From positions 2,480,001 to 2,544,000 of the forward strand of contig NZ_CP151633.1 in the NCBI RefSeq assembly GCF_038397715.1: DNA of 64,000 nucleotides. The letters run 5' to 3'. The notes under the pieces were generated by a model. It was given only the letters and a program-made list of their open reading frames with translations, was not told the origin of the DNA and did not search any database. A program made the position numbers and the translations under genes. This document shows, one piece after another, positions 26,148 through 34,508 of this stretch (within the stretch, counting starts at the first letter, position 1; each line of letters opens with the position of its first letter). The stretch is from Microbacterium sp. LWO14-1.2 (GTDB lineage: Bacteria > Actinomycetota > Actinomycetes > Actinomycetales > Microbacteriaceae).

Positions 26148-26169
26148 TTTGTGACGATCTCTATACAAA
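26148..26169. promoter_or_regulatory. possible operator/promoter upstream of hotdog-amidase-ABC operon
   Basis: TTTGT-N12-ACAAA dyad (26148-26152 / 26165-26169) with CTATAC inside, in the 93-base AT-richer gap after the TetR gene. It resembles the TATAAAA words upstream of 21602, 34509 and 36284. Likely start of the 26231-31820 transcript. Confidence 0.35.
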
Positions 26170-26230
26170 CGGCGAGGTTTTTCGTAGAGTGCTTTCACCC
26201 GACCATGAGTGTGAGTACCCGAGGAGCACC

Positions 26231-26713
26231 GTGAGCACTATCCCAACCAGCGCAGAGCGCGCCGTGGCCCCTTGGAGCGAGATCGAGAGTCTCGTCGGAC
26301 GACGGTTCGTCAGCGAATGGCTTGAGATCTCAGACGACGCCAGAATGCATTTCGAGAAGGCGTCCTACCTGGATCCGGCCGAGAGCCCGTTCGATCCTGC
26401 AGGATATCCGGAGGGCCTGGTGGAAGGATTCCACCTGCTGGCGCTCCTGGATCACCTCGTGGGCCAGGTGTCGTACGTGGAGGCGGACGCGTGGACGGGG
26501 TGGAACTACGGTCTCGATCGAGTCCGGTTCACGTCTCCGGTGACCATCTCCGACCGTGTGCGAGTCGCGGGTGAGATCACGCAGTTGCAGCCTCGAGCCG
26601 GCGGCTATCTCGTCACCTACGACTGCGTCATGGAGATCGAGGGATCCGAGCGACCGGCGATGGTCGCGACGTGGAAGGCGCTGTGGAGCGTGGACGAGGA
26701 GGACGAGGCGTGA
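26231..26713 (+). CDS. MaoC-like hotdog protein lacking the catalytic dyad
   Basis: 160-residue hotdog-fold protein. It shares the strand motif NYGLDRVRFTSPVTISDRVRVAGEI with the MaoC hydratase at 18621-19073, which has NYGLDKVRFISPVVVG. However, the D-x4-H hydratase segment is absent: where the paralogue has ADATDDHQWIH, this protein reads FEKASYLDPAESPF. It therefore probably does not hydrate enoyl-CoA in the usual way; it could be a thioesterase, a binding partner of another hotdog subunit, or an acyl-CoA lyase of new type. GTG at 26231 follows GAGGAG. Its stop overlaps the amidase ATG. Confidence 0.7.
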   Translation: MSTIPTSAERAVAPWSEIESLVGRRFVSEWLEISDDARMHFEKASYLDPAESPFDPAGYPEGLVEGFHLLALLDHLVGQVSYVEADAWTGWNYGLDRVRFTSPVTISDRVRVAGEITQLQPRAGGYLVTYDCVMEIEGSERPAMVATWKALWSVDEEDEA

Positions 26714-28140
26714 TGTCGACGATTCCGCGCTCCGACGGACTCGCCTGGATGTCCGGTGCAGACGTGGCGTCCCTCATCCGCTCGCGCAGCGTCAAGCCGT
26801 CGGAGGTGGTGGCCGCCGCGCTTCAGCAGATCGATGAGCACGAAGCGCAGACGAACGCCTTCGTCACGGTCCTCGCCGAGCAGGCAATGGATCAGGCGGC
26901 GCGTGCGGACGACGAGGTGATGCGAGCAGATCCCGCAGACCTGCCTCCGCTGTTCGGCGTGCCGCTCACCGTCAAGGACCTCTCGGCCACAGCGGGGATC
27001 AGAACGACCTTCGGCAGCACGCAGTTCGCCGAGCACGTCCCCGATGCGGATTCTCTCGCAGTGGGCCGTCTTCGAGGCGCTGGGGCTATCCTCATCGGCA
27101 AGACGACCACCCCGGAGTTCGGGATGCTCGGAGTCACCGAGAGCGCACTCACCGGAGTCACCAACAACCCTTGGCGGCTGTCGCGCACCGCCGGCGGATC
27201 CAGCGGCGGTGCAGCAGTGGCGAGTGCATCCGGCATGGGACAGCTCGCCTGGGGCTCAGACGGCGGCGGGTCGGTGCGCATCCCCGCGTCCTACTGCGGT
27301 GTGGTCGGGCTCAAAGCCTCGCTGCGTTGGATCCCGGGTGAGCATCCTTGGGACTCGGCGGTGACCGACGGTCCGCTCACCCGTACCGTCGTCGATCAGG
27401 CTCTTCTGCTGGAGGTCACGGCGGGGCATCACCCAACGGCTCCGTTCTCGACGCCGTTGCCCGTCCGCGACTTCGTCAGCGCCATGCGCGCCCTTCCCGC
27501 CGACCTAGCCGGTGTCCGCATCGCCTACGCGCAGAGCCCGTCCGGTGCGGCCCCGAGTGCTGAGGTGGCCGCCGTCGTCCGTCGGGCCATCGACGTGCTG
27601 GCGGGCGCAGGAGCCGAGGTCAACCTCATCGAGCTGCCTCTGCCGGACCCGGTGGAGTACTTCATCGATTTCTGGGGTCCCGCCTTCCTCGATCCGAACG
27701 CTCCGCTGCCGCATCCCGCCATGCGCAGCGTCAGCGAGGCGGCGCAGCGGCTCACATTGGAGAGACACCTTCACACGGCTTCCGAGACTCGAGCCGAAAT
27801 CACTCGGACCTACAACCGCGTGTTCGAGGAGTTCGATCTGCTCATCACTCCCACGAGCCCGGTGGCGGCGTTCCCGCATCCAGGCGCAGCGGGGGGCAAC
27901 ACCGAGATAGACGGGGTGCCCGTCGCGCACCCGGCGATCGACTTTCATCGGTACACCGAACCCGCATCTCATGCCGGGATCCCCGCGATCACGGTGCCGG
28001 CGGGGTTCGATTCCGACGGGATGCCTGTCGGCATGCAGCTGCACATGCCTCAGCATCACGACGCGCGGCTTCTGCAGATGGCCGCCGTCTGGGAGACGCT
28101 GCAACCGTGGGCTCACCTGCGCCCGGAGTTCCGGCTGTGA
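26713..28140 (+). CDS. amidase (amidase signature family)
   Basis: Ser-Ser-Lys amidase of 475 residues that hydrolyses a carboxamide to acid plus ammonia or amine. The family signature is complete: GVPLTVKDLS with catalytic Lys near residue 82, then the Gly/Ser-rich TAGGSSGGAAVASASGMG carrying the cis-Ser, and GSDGGGSVRIPASYCGVVGLK with the nucleophilic Ser near 185. The C-terminal part GIPAITVPAGFDSDGMPVGMQLH is also typical. The start at 26713 overlaps the preceding stop (TGATG). It implies that the imported substrate, or an intermediate, is an amide. Confidence 0.93.
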   Translation: MSTIPRSDGLAWMSGADVASLIRSRSVKPSEVVAAALQQIDEHEAQTNAFVTVLAEQAMDQAARADDEVMRADPADLPPLFGVPLTVKDLSATAGIRTTFGSTQFAEHVPDADSLAVGRLRGAGAILIGKTTTPEFGMLGVTESALTGVTNNPWRLSRTAGGSSGGAAVASASGMGQLAWGSDGGGSVRIPASYCGVVGLKASLRWIPGEHPWDSAVTDGPLTRTVVDQALLLEVTAGHHPTAPFSTPLPVRDFVSAMRALPADLAGVRIAYAQSPSGAAPSAEVAAVVRRAIDVLAGAGAEVNLIELPLPDPVEYFIDFWGPAFLDPNAPLPHPAMRSVSEAAQRLTLERHLHTASETRAEITRTYNRVFEEFDLLITPTSPVAAFPHPGAAGGNTEIDGVPVAHPAIDFHRYTEPASHAGIPAITVPAGFDSDGMPVGMQLHMPQHHDARLLQMAAVWETLQPWAHLRPEFRL

Positions 28141-29156
28141 CAGCGGGGATCGATGTGGGGCCATCGACCGCGAGCGTGCGGGCGATCGGAAGGCGCGCCT
28201 CTGCGGCGACCAGAGGGCGCCAACGGCTCGTGCGCTGGCTCGTGCTCCCCGTGGCGACGATACTCGTGACGTCGTTCCTCGTCTTCTCGGCGCTGTCCCT
28301 CACGCCGGGAGACCCGATCGCTCAGATCCTCGGGGGGAAGGCGACCGACGAGGCCCGCGCGGCCATGCGAGAGCAGCTGGGCTTGGACGAGCCGCTGATC
28401 GCGCGCTACGTCGAGTGGATCGGAGGTCTGCTGCGTGGAGACCTCGGCACCTCCTACACCTACCGGGACTCTGTCGTCTCCGTGCTCGCGCCTCGCGCAG
28501 AGGTCACTCTGCAACTCGTCCTCTACGCCGCCGTCCTGATCGTGCTGCTCGGTATCGCGCTCGGTCTGATCGGCGGGCTCACCCAGCGCATCAGGCCTGC
28601 GATCGCGGGACTGATCGCCCTGTTGATCTCGATACCGAGCTATGTTGCGGCGACGGCGCTCCTCGGGCTTTTCGCAGTGAACCTGCGGTGGTTTCCGAGC
28701 TTCGGCGCGGGCGCGCCCGGCGTGGATCGGTTCTGGCATCTGACCCTCCCGGCGATCGCGCTCTCGGTGTCGTGGATCGCTTACATGGCGCAGATCTCGA
28801 TGGCGTCCATCGACGATCAGCGGTCGAAGGAGCATGTCCGTACAGCGATCGGCAGGGGACTGCCGCGACATCTGGTGATCGGGAAGCATGTGCTACGCAA
28901 TGCCGGGGTCCCGATCGTCACAGCGACAGGTCTCACCCTCGCCGCACTCGTCGCGGGCAGCGTGATCGTCGAGACGGCCTTCACGCTCGACGGGATCGGA
29001 TCCTTGCTCGTCCGCAGCGTGGGAACAAAGGATGTCCCTGTGGTCGCGGCGGTCTCCGTCATCGTCGTTGCCGTGTACGTGATCGTCATGGCACTGGTCG
29101 ATGTGATCCATGTGCTCCTGGATCCGTCGCTCCGGTCCCGAAAGGGGAGAGCATGA
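28137..29156 (+). CDS. peptide/opine ABC transporter permease (DppB-like)
   Basis: First inner-membrane subunit of a family-5 importer, 339 residues. DppB/OppB features: an N-terminal transmembrane helix followed by LTPGDPIAQILGGKATDEARAAMREQLGLDEPL, then about five further helices and the EAA-type loop RSKEHVRTAIGRGLPRHLVIGKHVLRNA. GTG at 28137 overlaps the amidase stop by three bases (GTGA); the upstream ATG at 28107 lies inside the amidase. Partner of the permease at 29153. Confidence 0.9.
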   Translation: MTAGIDVGPSTASVRAIGRRASAATRGRQRLVRWLVLPVATILVTSFLVFSALSLTPGDPIAQILGGKATDEARAAMREQLGLDEPLIARYVEWIGGLLRGDLGTSYTYRDSVVSVLAPRAEVTLQLVLYAAVLIVLLGIALGLIGGLTQRIRPAIAGLIALLISIPSYVAATALLGLFAVNLRWFPSFGAGAPGVDRFWHLTLPAIALSVSWIAYMAQISMASIDDQRSKEHVRTAIGRGLPRHLVIGKHVLRNAGVPIVTATGLTLAALVAGSVIVETAFTLDGIGSLLVRSVGTKDVPVVAAVSVIVVAVYVIVMALVDVIHVLLDPSLRSRKGRA

Positions 29157-30016
29157 CACTCGCCGGGATCACCTCAGCTCTGCGCATTCCTCGATGGAGC
29201 CGGACACGCCTGCGTGCCCTGGATCCGTACACGATCTTCCTCATCGTCCTCTGCGGGGCGCTTATCGTGATGGCCGTGATCGGGCCGCTGGTCGCGCCGT
29301 ACGCCCCGGAATCCACTGATCTCCTCGCCGCCAACCAAGGCCCGAGCCCGGCGCACCTCCTCGGCACGGATTCGCTCGGACGAGACCTGCTCTCCCGGAT
29401 TCTCTGGGGCGCGCAGATCAGCTACGCGGCGGCTTTGCTCATCGTGTGCATCAGCGTCATCATCGGCACCTTCCTCGCTCTGCTGGCTTCCTGGTACGGC
29501 GGGTTCGTGGACAGTGCGACGTCCTCGGTTCTCAACGTGTTCATCGCCATTCCCGGGATGATCGTGGCCATCATCGCGGTCACGGTTCTCGGTGCCGGAT
29601 TCTGGGCGCCCGTGCTGGCCATGGCATTCGCGAGTTCGCCCTATGTGGCGCGCGTGATCAGGGGAACTGCGCTGCAGGAGCGGCACCGCCCCTACGTCGA
29701 GGCGCTCGCACTCTCTGGAGTGTCGACCGTGCGAATCAATGCGCACATTCTGCGCGGTGTCATGCCGATCGTGCTCGCTCAGGCCACTTTCGGCTTCAGC
29801 GTCGCGCTGCTCGAGTTCGGTGCGCTGTCGTTCGTCGGACTCGGAGTCCAGCCGCCGACCGCGGAATGGGGGGCCATGGTCATCGCCGGCCGCACCGAGC
29901 TCCTCGCCGGGAATCCTCAACAGACGACAGCGGCCGGAGTCATGATCGTCCTCACCGTGATCTCTTTCACCCTCCTGGGGGAACGTCTGCAGAGGATGCT
30001 GGGAGCGAGTCGATGA
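29153..30016 (+). CDS. peptide/opine ABC transporter permease (DppC-like)
   Basis: Second permease, 287 residues. DppC hallmarks: LVAPYAPESTDLLAANQGPSPAHLLGTDSLGRDLLSRILWG near residue 45, and the EAA loop RGTALQERHRPYVEALALSGVSTVRINAHILRGV near residue 165. About six transmembrane segments. The ATG overlaps the preceding stop (ATGA), and the gene overlaps the next ATPase in the same way, so stoichiometric synthesis is expected. Confidence 0.9.
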   Translation: MTLAGITSALRIPRWSRTRLRALDPYTIFLIVLCGALIVMAVIGPLVAPYAPESTDLLAANQGPSPAHLLGTDSLGRDLLSRILWGAQISYAAALLIVCISVIIGTFLALLASWYGGFVDSATSSVLNVFIAIPGMIVAIIAVTVLGAGFWAPVLAMAFASSPYVARVIRGTALQERHRPYVEALALSGVSTVRINAHILRGVMPIVLAQATFGFSVALLEFGALSFVGLGVQPPTAEWGAMVIAGRTELLAGNPQQTTAAGVMIVLTVISFTLLGERLQRMLGASR

Positions 30017-31023
30017 CACGCACAGAAGACCCTCGTCCCCCGCTTCTCTCGATCCGGGGCCTGGACGTACGCAATCGGGTCGGGCGCGAGCTCATCCCGG
30101 TCCTCAGCGGAGTCGACCTCGACGTGCGCCCCGGCGAAGCCGTCGGCGTCGTAGGGGAGTCCGGCTCGGGCAAGTCGATGACGTTGCGCGCGGTGATGGG
30201 ACAGCTGCCCAAGGGCTTCAGCAGCGAGGGCACCATCCAGTTCGACGGTGAGGACGTCCTCTCGATGCGACCTTCGCACCTCGCGAGGTTTCGATCTCGT
30301 CGGGTGGGGATGATCTATCAGGATCCTCGAGCGCACATCAACCCACTGTGGACCATCGGCGACTTCCTCACAGAGGCGGTCGTGGCCGATCGTCGTCTCT
30401 CCCGCCGCGAAGCGCGGGATCGCGCCGGGCGACTGCTCGAAGAGGTGGGGTTCCGCGATCCTGTGCGGCAGATGAAGCAGTACCCCGGCGAGCTCTCGGG
30501 GGGTCTGCTGCAGCGCGTGATGATCGTCGCCGCCCTGATGCCCGAACCTCAGCTCCTGCTCGCCGACGAGCCGACCACCGCGCTCGACGTCACCGTTCAG
30601 GCGGAGGTGATGTCGATCTTCGGAGATGTGATCCGGGCTCACGATGTCGGGCTCCTCTTCGTGACCCATGATCTCGATCTCGCTGCGGCCACGACCGATC
30701 GGCTGGTGGTGATGTACGCCGGGCGTATCATCGAGGCGGGGCCGGCTCGCTCGGTGACGAGCACCCCGACGCATCCCTACACCTCTGCGTTGCTGGCTGC
30801 GCGTCCTTCTCTGACGAGACGCGAGCTTCCCGCCAGCATCCCGGGAGTCCCGACGCTCGCGTCGTCAGTGCACGATCGCTGCGCCTTCGCGGATCGATGC
30901 CGCTTCGTCGAGCCCGAATGCGTCGAGAGCGAACCGCGCTTGCAGCCGGTGGGCGACGACAGCGTGTCCGCATGCGTGCGGACTCACGAGATTCGAACCC
31001 GGCTGGAGAGGACCGCACAGTGA
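30013..31023 (+). CDS. peptide/opine ABC transporter ATP-binding protein (DppD-like)
   Basis: ATPase of 336 residues. Walker A GESGSGKSM near residue 50, signature LSGGLLQR near 160, and Walker B LLADEPTTALDVTVQ. The C-terminal oligopeptide-transporter extension HDRCAFADRCRFVEPEC with several cysteines is present, as in DppD/OppD proteins that can bind an Fe-S cluster. The signature LSGGLLQR replaces the common LSGGQRQR, seen in some DppD proteins. Overlaps both neighbours by four bases. Confidence 0.9.
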   Translation: MTRTEDPRPPLLSIRGLDVRNRVGRELIPVLSGVDLDVRPGEAVGVVGESGSGKSMTLRAVMGQLPKGFSSEGTIQFDGEDVLSMRPSHLARFRSRRVGMIYQDPRAHINPLWTIGDFLTEAVVADRRLSRREARDRAGRLLEEVGFRDPVRQMKQYPGELSGGLLQRVMIVAALMPEPQLLLADEPTTALDVTVQAEVMSIFGDVIRAHDVGLLFVTHDLDLAAATTDRLVVMYAGRIIEAGPARSVTSTPTHPYTSALLAARPSLTRRELPASIPGVPTLASSVHDRCAFADRCRFVEPECVESEPRLQPVGDDSVSACVRTHEIRTRLERTAQ

Positions 31024-31820
31024 CCGCATCTCTTGTCTCACTGGAACACGTGTCGAAGGTCTTCCCCTCTCCCGGAGGTGAGTTCCGAGCCGTCGACGAC
31101 GTGAGTTTCGACCTGATGGCCGGCGAGGCGGTCGGGATCGTCGGTGAGTCGGGTTCGGGGAAGTCCACCACCGCGCGAATGATCGCGGGACTCGAGCGGA
31201 CCACAGCGGGGCGGATCACCTTCTGGGGTGAGCAGACGAGACCCGCCCGGACAGCGGTCGCTCGCCGCGCCCAGGCCCGTCGAGTGCAGATGGTCTTCCA
31301 GGACCCGTTCGGATCCTTGGACCCTCGCCAGAAGCTCGGAGCGTGTCTCGCGGAGATCCTCGCCATCCACGGCACACCGGCCGGTCAATCGACGAACGAG
31401 TTCGCGCGCACGCTGCTAGAGCGTGTCGGGCTGGAGGCGCACCATGCCGATTCCTATCCCCGGCATCTGTCCGGAGGGCAACGGCAGCGATTCGCCATCG
31501 CACGGGCTCTGGCGCCGCAGCCGCACCTGTTGATCCTCGACGAAGCGGTCTCGGCTCTCGACGTCAGCGTCCAGGCGCAGGTGCTCAGGCTGCTCAGTGA
31601 TCTCCGCGAGGAAACCCAGCTGGCGTATTTGTTCGTTTCACACGATCTGGCGGTCGTCCGTCAGATCTGCGATCGCGTTCTGGTGATGCGGGACGGAGCG
31701 GTCGTGGAGGAGGGCGGAATCGAGCAGGTGCTGGACGATCCTCAGGCCGCCTATACCCGCAGGCTCATCGAGTCGGTGCCGGTCCCTGGTTGGACGCCGC
31801 CGCAGCGCCAGCCTCGGTGA
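31020..31820 (+). CDS. peptide/opine ABC transporter ATP-binding protein (DppF-like)
   Basis: Second ATPase of the importer, 266 residues. Walker A GESGSGKSTTARMIAG near residue 42, Q-loop QMVFQDPFGSLDPRQ, signature HLSGGQRQRFAIARAL, and Walker B LLILDEAVSALDVSVQ. EAVSALD is the usual DppF variant of EPTSALD. GTG at 31020 overlaps the DppD-like stop (GTGA). It lacks the C-terminal cysteine extension of its partner. Last gene of the plus operon; only six bases separate it from the convergent IclR gene. Confidence 0.9.
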   Translation: MTASLVSLEHVSKVFPSPGGEFRAVDDVSFDLMAGEAVGIVGESGSGKSTTARMIAGLERTTAGRITFWGEQTRPARTAVARRAQARRVQMVFQDPFGSLDPRQKLGACLAEILAIHGTPAGQSTNEFARTLLERVGLEAHHADSYPRHLSGGQRQRFAIARALAPQPHLLILDEAVSALDVSVQAQVLRLLSDLREETQLAYLFVSHDLAVVRQICDRVLVMRDGAVVEEGGIEQVLDDPQAAYTRRLIESVPVPGWTPPQRQPR

Positions 31821-31826
31821 GGGAGG

Positions 31827-32537
31827 TCACGGGTCCTGCGAGTGAGCGACGACTTCGCAGGCATGCGAGAGTAGTGGGAGCACGTCGTCGAGCCGGAACG
31901 GGGTGACGGAGGCCAGGAGTATGCACGCGTCCGATCCGATGATGGGCACGTGAAGGGGGAGTGCAATGGTCGTCGCGCTCCCCCTATTCTCGTTGCTGAA
32001 TGGTCTTGCGGCATCCGCGAGCAGATCGTTCCCCGCAGCGCCCCCCCTGCCTGCGTCGATCGCTCGGAGAGCGACGTCGTTGTTCTCATGCACGAACCCC
32101 GGAGGGGCGGCGACATGCATTCCGGGACGCTGCGGGCTGGCACTGGCGACGGTGACCAGGATGCCGTCCGTGTCGGCGATGATCATCGCCGAGCAGTCCG
32201 TCGCATCTGCGAGCTTTTGGAGCGTATCCCGCACGAGGCTTTCGATGGGCTCTGCGACCGCTCGAGCCAGCGCCGTGATGCCGAATCCGAGATAGTAGCG
32301 CTTGCGGTCGTCTCTGCGGATGAACTGCGTACGCAGGAACGGCCGCAATAGGCGATAGAGAGCAGTGCGCTGGGTGTCGAGCCGACGCGCGAGGTCGGAA
32401 GCGGACAGCCCCTCGGGATTCGCGTAGAGCTCCCAGAGCAGAGCGATCGACCGCTCCACCGTCGTCGAGGAATCGGACGTCGTCAACTCAGAGCGCCGCT
32501 TCCCGTGGGACATCACGAAGAAACTCGGCATCGCCAT
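31827..32537 (-). CDS. IclR-family transcriptional regulator
   Basis: 236-residue IclR-type regulator. The N-terminal winged helix covers about residues 25-85 (VERSIALLWELYANPEGLSASDLARRLDTQRTALYRLLRPF), and the C-terminal effector domain includes CSAMIIADTDGILVTVAS. It is a little shorter than the usual 250-270. ATG at 32537 lies six bases after the reductase stop, so it belongs to the minus-strand monooxygenase operon; ATG at 32513 is possible. It probably controls the monooxygenase genes in response to a small aromatic or acidic ligand. Confidence 0.82.
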   Translation of the reverse strand: MAMPSFFVMSHGKRRSELTTSDSSTTVERSIALLWELYANPEGLSASDLARRLDTQRTALYRLLRPFLRTQFIRRDDRKRYYLGFGITALARAVAEPIESLVRDTLQKLADATDCSAMIIADTDGILVTVASASPQRPGMHVAAPPGFVHENNDVALRAIDAGRGGAAGNDLLADAARPFSNENRGSATTIALPLHVPIIGSDACILLASVTPFRLDDVLPLLSHACEVVAHSQDP

Positions 32538-32542
32538 AGTCG

Positions 32543-33031
32543 TCAGCTGAGTCCGGTGAGAGCACCATTGAAGAATAGCAACGGGTCGCCAGCTGCTGTC
32601 CCGAAGTCAGAGACCTGACCGATCACGAGGGTGTGATCACCAGCGTCGTGCTGTGCCCAATGATCGCATTCGAACCATCCGAGCGCGCCGGAGATTCGAG
32701 GCAACCGACCGGAGCGATCCCAGTCCGGCGCTCCGGAGCGGTCCTTCGAGGCGAAGGACCGCGCTGTTGCGCCGTGCGCGTCGTTGAGCACGCTGACCGA
32801 GAACGACTGCTGCAGGAGCCGCTCGTGTGACCGAGACGTCTTCTGGATCGACACGAGAAGGAGAGGGGGATCCAGCGACACGGAGGTGAAGGCGTTGACA
32901 GTGAGTCCGTGGATACCTTCCTGGTCCTCGAAGCCGACGATCGTGACGCCCGTGGCGAAACGCGAGAACGCGCCACGCAGTGCCTGTGAATCGAGCAGAG
33001 GCGCTGTAGGCAGTGTCGGCGTGCTCATCAT
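32543..33031 (-). CDS. flavin reductase (HpaC/HsaB-like) of a two-component monooxygenase
   Basis: Small NAD(P)H:flavin oxidoreductase of 162 residues that supplies reduced FMN or FAD to the oxygenase encoded just upstream. Family features: FSRFATGVTIVGFEDQEGIHGLTVNAFTSVSLDPPLLLVSI in the N-terminal split-barrel, then SFSVSVLNDAHG and HTLVIGQVSDFG. ATG at 33031 overlaps the oxygenase stop (ATGATG around TGA), so the two subunits are translationally coupled, the usual reductase-oxygenase arrangement. Confidence 0.9.
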   Translation of the reverse strand: MMSTPTLPTAPLLDSQALRGAFSRFATGVTIVGFEDQEGIHGLTVNAFTSVSLDPPLLLVSIQKTSRSHERLLQQSFSVSVLNDAHGATARSFASKDRSGAPDWDRSGRLPRISGALGWFECDHWAQHDAGDHTLVIGQVSDFGTAAGDPLLFFNGALTGLS

Positions 33032-34296
33032 GACCGCTTCCGGGTGGGGAGGTCGACCCGGATGTTCGCGCGATCGGCGAACTGCGGGTGGGGAGGGTAG
33101 ATGGCAGACATCTCGATGTTCTCGATGAAGGGGCCGCCTTCCATGTCGCGAGTCATCCAGTAGGCACCCACGGAGGGAAGCTGATTCTGAGCGATGATGA
33201 TGTGGTTCGCAGCAACCGCCATGTCGCGGAAGATGCGCGCGAGCCGGGACTTCGCTCCGACGCCGCCGACGCCGCTCTCGACGAACAGGGTGTTCACGAT
33301 ATCGCGACACTCGTGAACGATGAACGTGTTGATCTCCGCCATCAGCACCCGGAGCTCGTAGTCGATGAAGCGGTTGTTCTGCGCACTCTCGAATGCGCGG
33401 GAGATCACGTCGTTCTGCAGCAGCCGCGATGCGCGGATCCGCGCGTCGGAACGAGCGATCGCGATGTGCAGGTTCTCGTCGGTCGCGAAGCGAAGCTGAC
33501 GGTAGGAGCCGCGTCGGGCCTTCAGATGCGTCTGCTTGATCAACTCCTCCAGCGCGGCGGTTGCGAGTCCGAGCGCATGAGCCGAGTGCGCAGCCTGGAT
33601 GAACGGGCCCTTCTCGTGCGGCGTTCCATAGGTGATGCCCCAGATGCCGCGCTCGTCCACCATGTCGGCTGGCACGAAGACCTCCTGGTCGACCGAGAAG
33701 TCTCCGCTTCCCGTTCCGCGAAGACCGAGGCCATCCCACGTGTCGTGCAGGGTCACGTCCTCCCTGCGGAAGTAGGGAACCACGAACCACGGCGTCCCAT
33801 CCTTCGGCGAGAGCACGACGTCGCCATTGTCGTCATGGAGAACGCAGAGGCCGAAGAGGTGTGTGGCCTCGGGGGATCCGCTGGAGAACGGCCACCGACC
33901 CGATACCCAGTACCCGCCCTCGACTGCGCGAGCCACGCCTCCCGCACGCCCTCCATTACCGGCGATGATCCAGCGTTCGTCATCGAGGATGCGCTGCATG
34001 GCCTCCTTTCCGGCCCAGGTCTGCCCGGTGTGCAGCATGCAGAGCCAGCCGGCCGAGCCGTTCACGTGGGAGAGGGCCTCGACGGCCTCAAGCCATTCGA
34101 CGGGGTGCGCTTCGAGCCCACCCAGCTCCTTGGGGAGGAACGCGCGGTACATGCCGTTCTCGTAGAGCGCGTTGGTGATCTCTTCGGGCATCCTCCGCTC
34201 GTTCTCGATGATCTCTTCGGAATCGCGAACCAGAGGGAAGATCTCGGTCACGCGCTCGAGGAGGGTGGTCTCTGCAGTGCTGACGACGGTGCTCAC
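33028..34296 (-). CDS. flavin-dependent monooxygenase, oxygenase subunit (HsaA/HpaH-like, acyl-CoA dehydrogenase fold)
   Basis: Group D flavin monooxygenase of 422 residues, using reduced flavin from the coupled reductase to hydroxylate, probably, an aromatic ring. The acyl-CoA dehydrogenase fold is visible: MPEEITNALYENGMYRAFLPKELGGLE near residue 40, GSAGWLCMLHTGQTW near 85, GGYWVSGRWPFSSGSPEATHL near 130, and the C-terminal helical domain with VESGVGGVGAKSRLARIFRDMAVAANHIIIAQN. The SGRWPFSSG segment and absence of the catalytic Glu of dehydrogenases place it with HsaA/HpaH-type oxygenases. GTG at 34296 follows AGGAG; an earlier GTG at 34311 is less favoured. First gene of the minus-strand operon with reductase and IclR. 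Confidence 0.87.
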   Translation of the reverse strand: MSTVVSTAETTLLERVTEIFPLVRDSEEIIENERRMPEEITNALYENGMYRAFLPKELGGLEAHPVEWLEAVEALSHVNGSAGWLCMLHTGQTWAGKEAMQRILDDERWIIAGNGGRAGGVARAVEGGYWVSGRWPFSSGSPEATHLFGLCVLHDDNGDVVLSPKDGTPWFVVPYFRREDVTLHDTWDGLGLRGTGSGDFSVDQEVFVPADMVDERGIWGITYGTPHEKGPFIQAAHSAHALGLATAALEELIKQTHLKARRGSYRQLRFATDENLHIAIARSDARIRASRLLQNDVISRAFESAQNNRFIDYELRVLMAEINTFIVHECRDIVNTLFVESGVGGVGAKSRLARIFRDMAVAANHIIIAQNQLPSVGAYWMTRDMEGGPFIENIEMSAIYPPHPQFADRANIRVDLPTRKRS

Positions 34297-34402
34297 AGCA
34301 TCTCCTGTCACATAATTGATACGGTTGGCAACATCTTGTATTAATAAAGTGACGAGCGCAACAGGAACTTTTTAATCAGGGGAGCATCCACGGTGATCAG
34401 TC

Positions 34403-34420
34403 AATCGTTATATAAAAGTC
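34403..34420 (+). promoter_or_regulatory. AT-rich element with TATAAAAGTC upstream of second binding protein
   Basis: TATAAAAGTC at 34411-34420 is identical to 21564-21573. It lies in the 212-base AT-rich region between the divergent monooxygenase operon (start 34296) and the binding-protein gene (start 34509). The same region has TTGTATTAATAAAG at 34341-34354, which may serve the leftward operon. Confidence 0.4.
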
Positions 34421-34508
34421 ACCACATTTAAGTCGATCTGCGCTTCAATGACGGAACCGGAGTCCGCCCCGAGGACTTCACGATGAACGTCGAGAGGAAG
34501 CACGAGAC

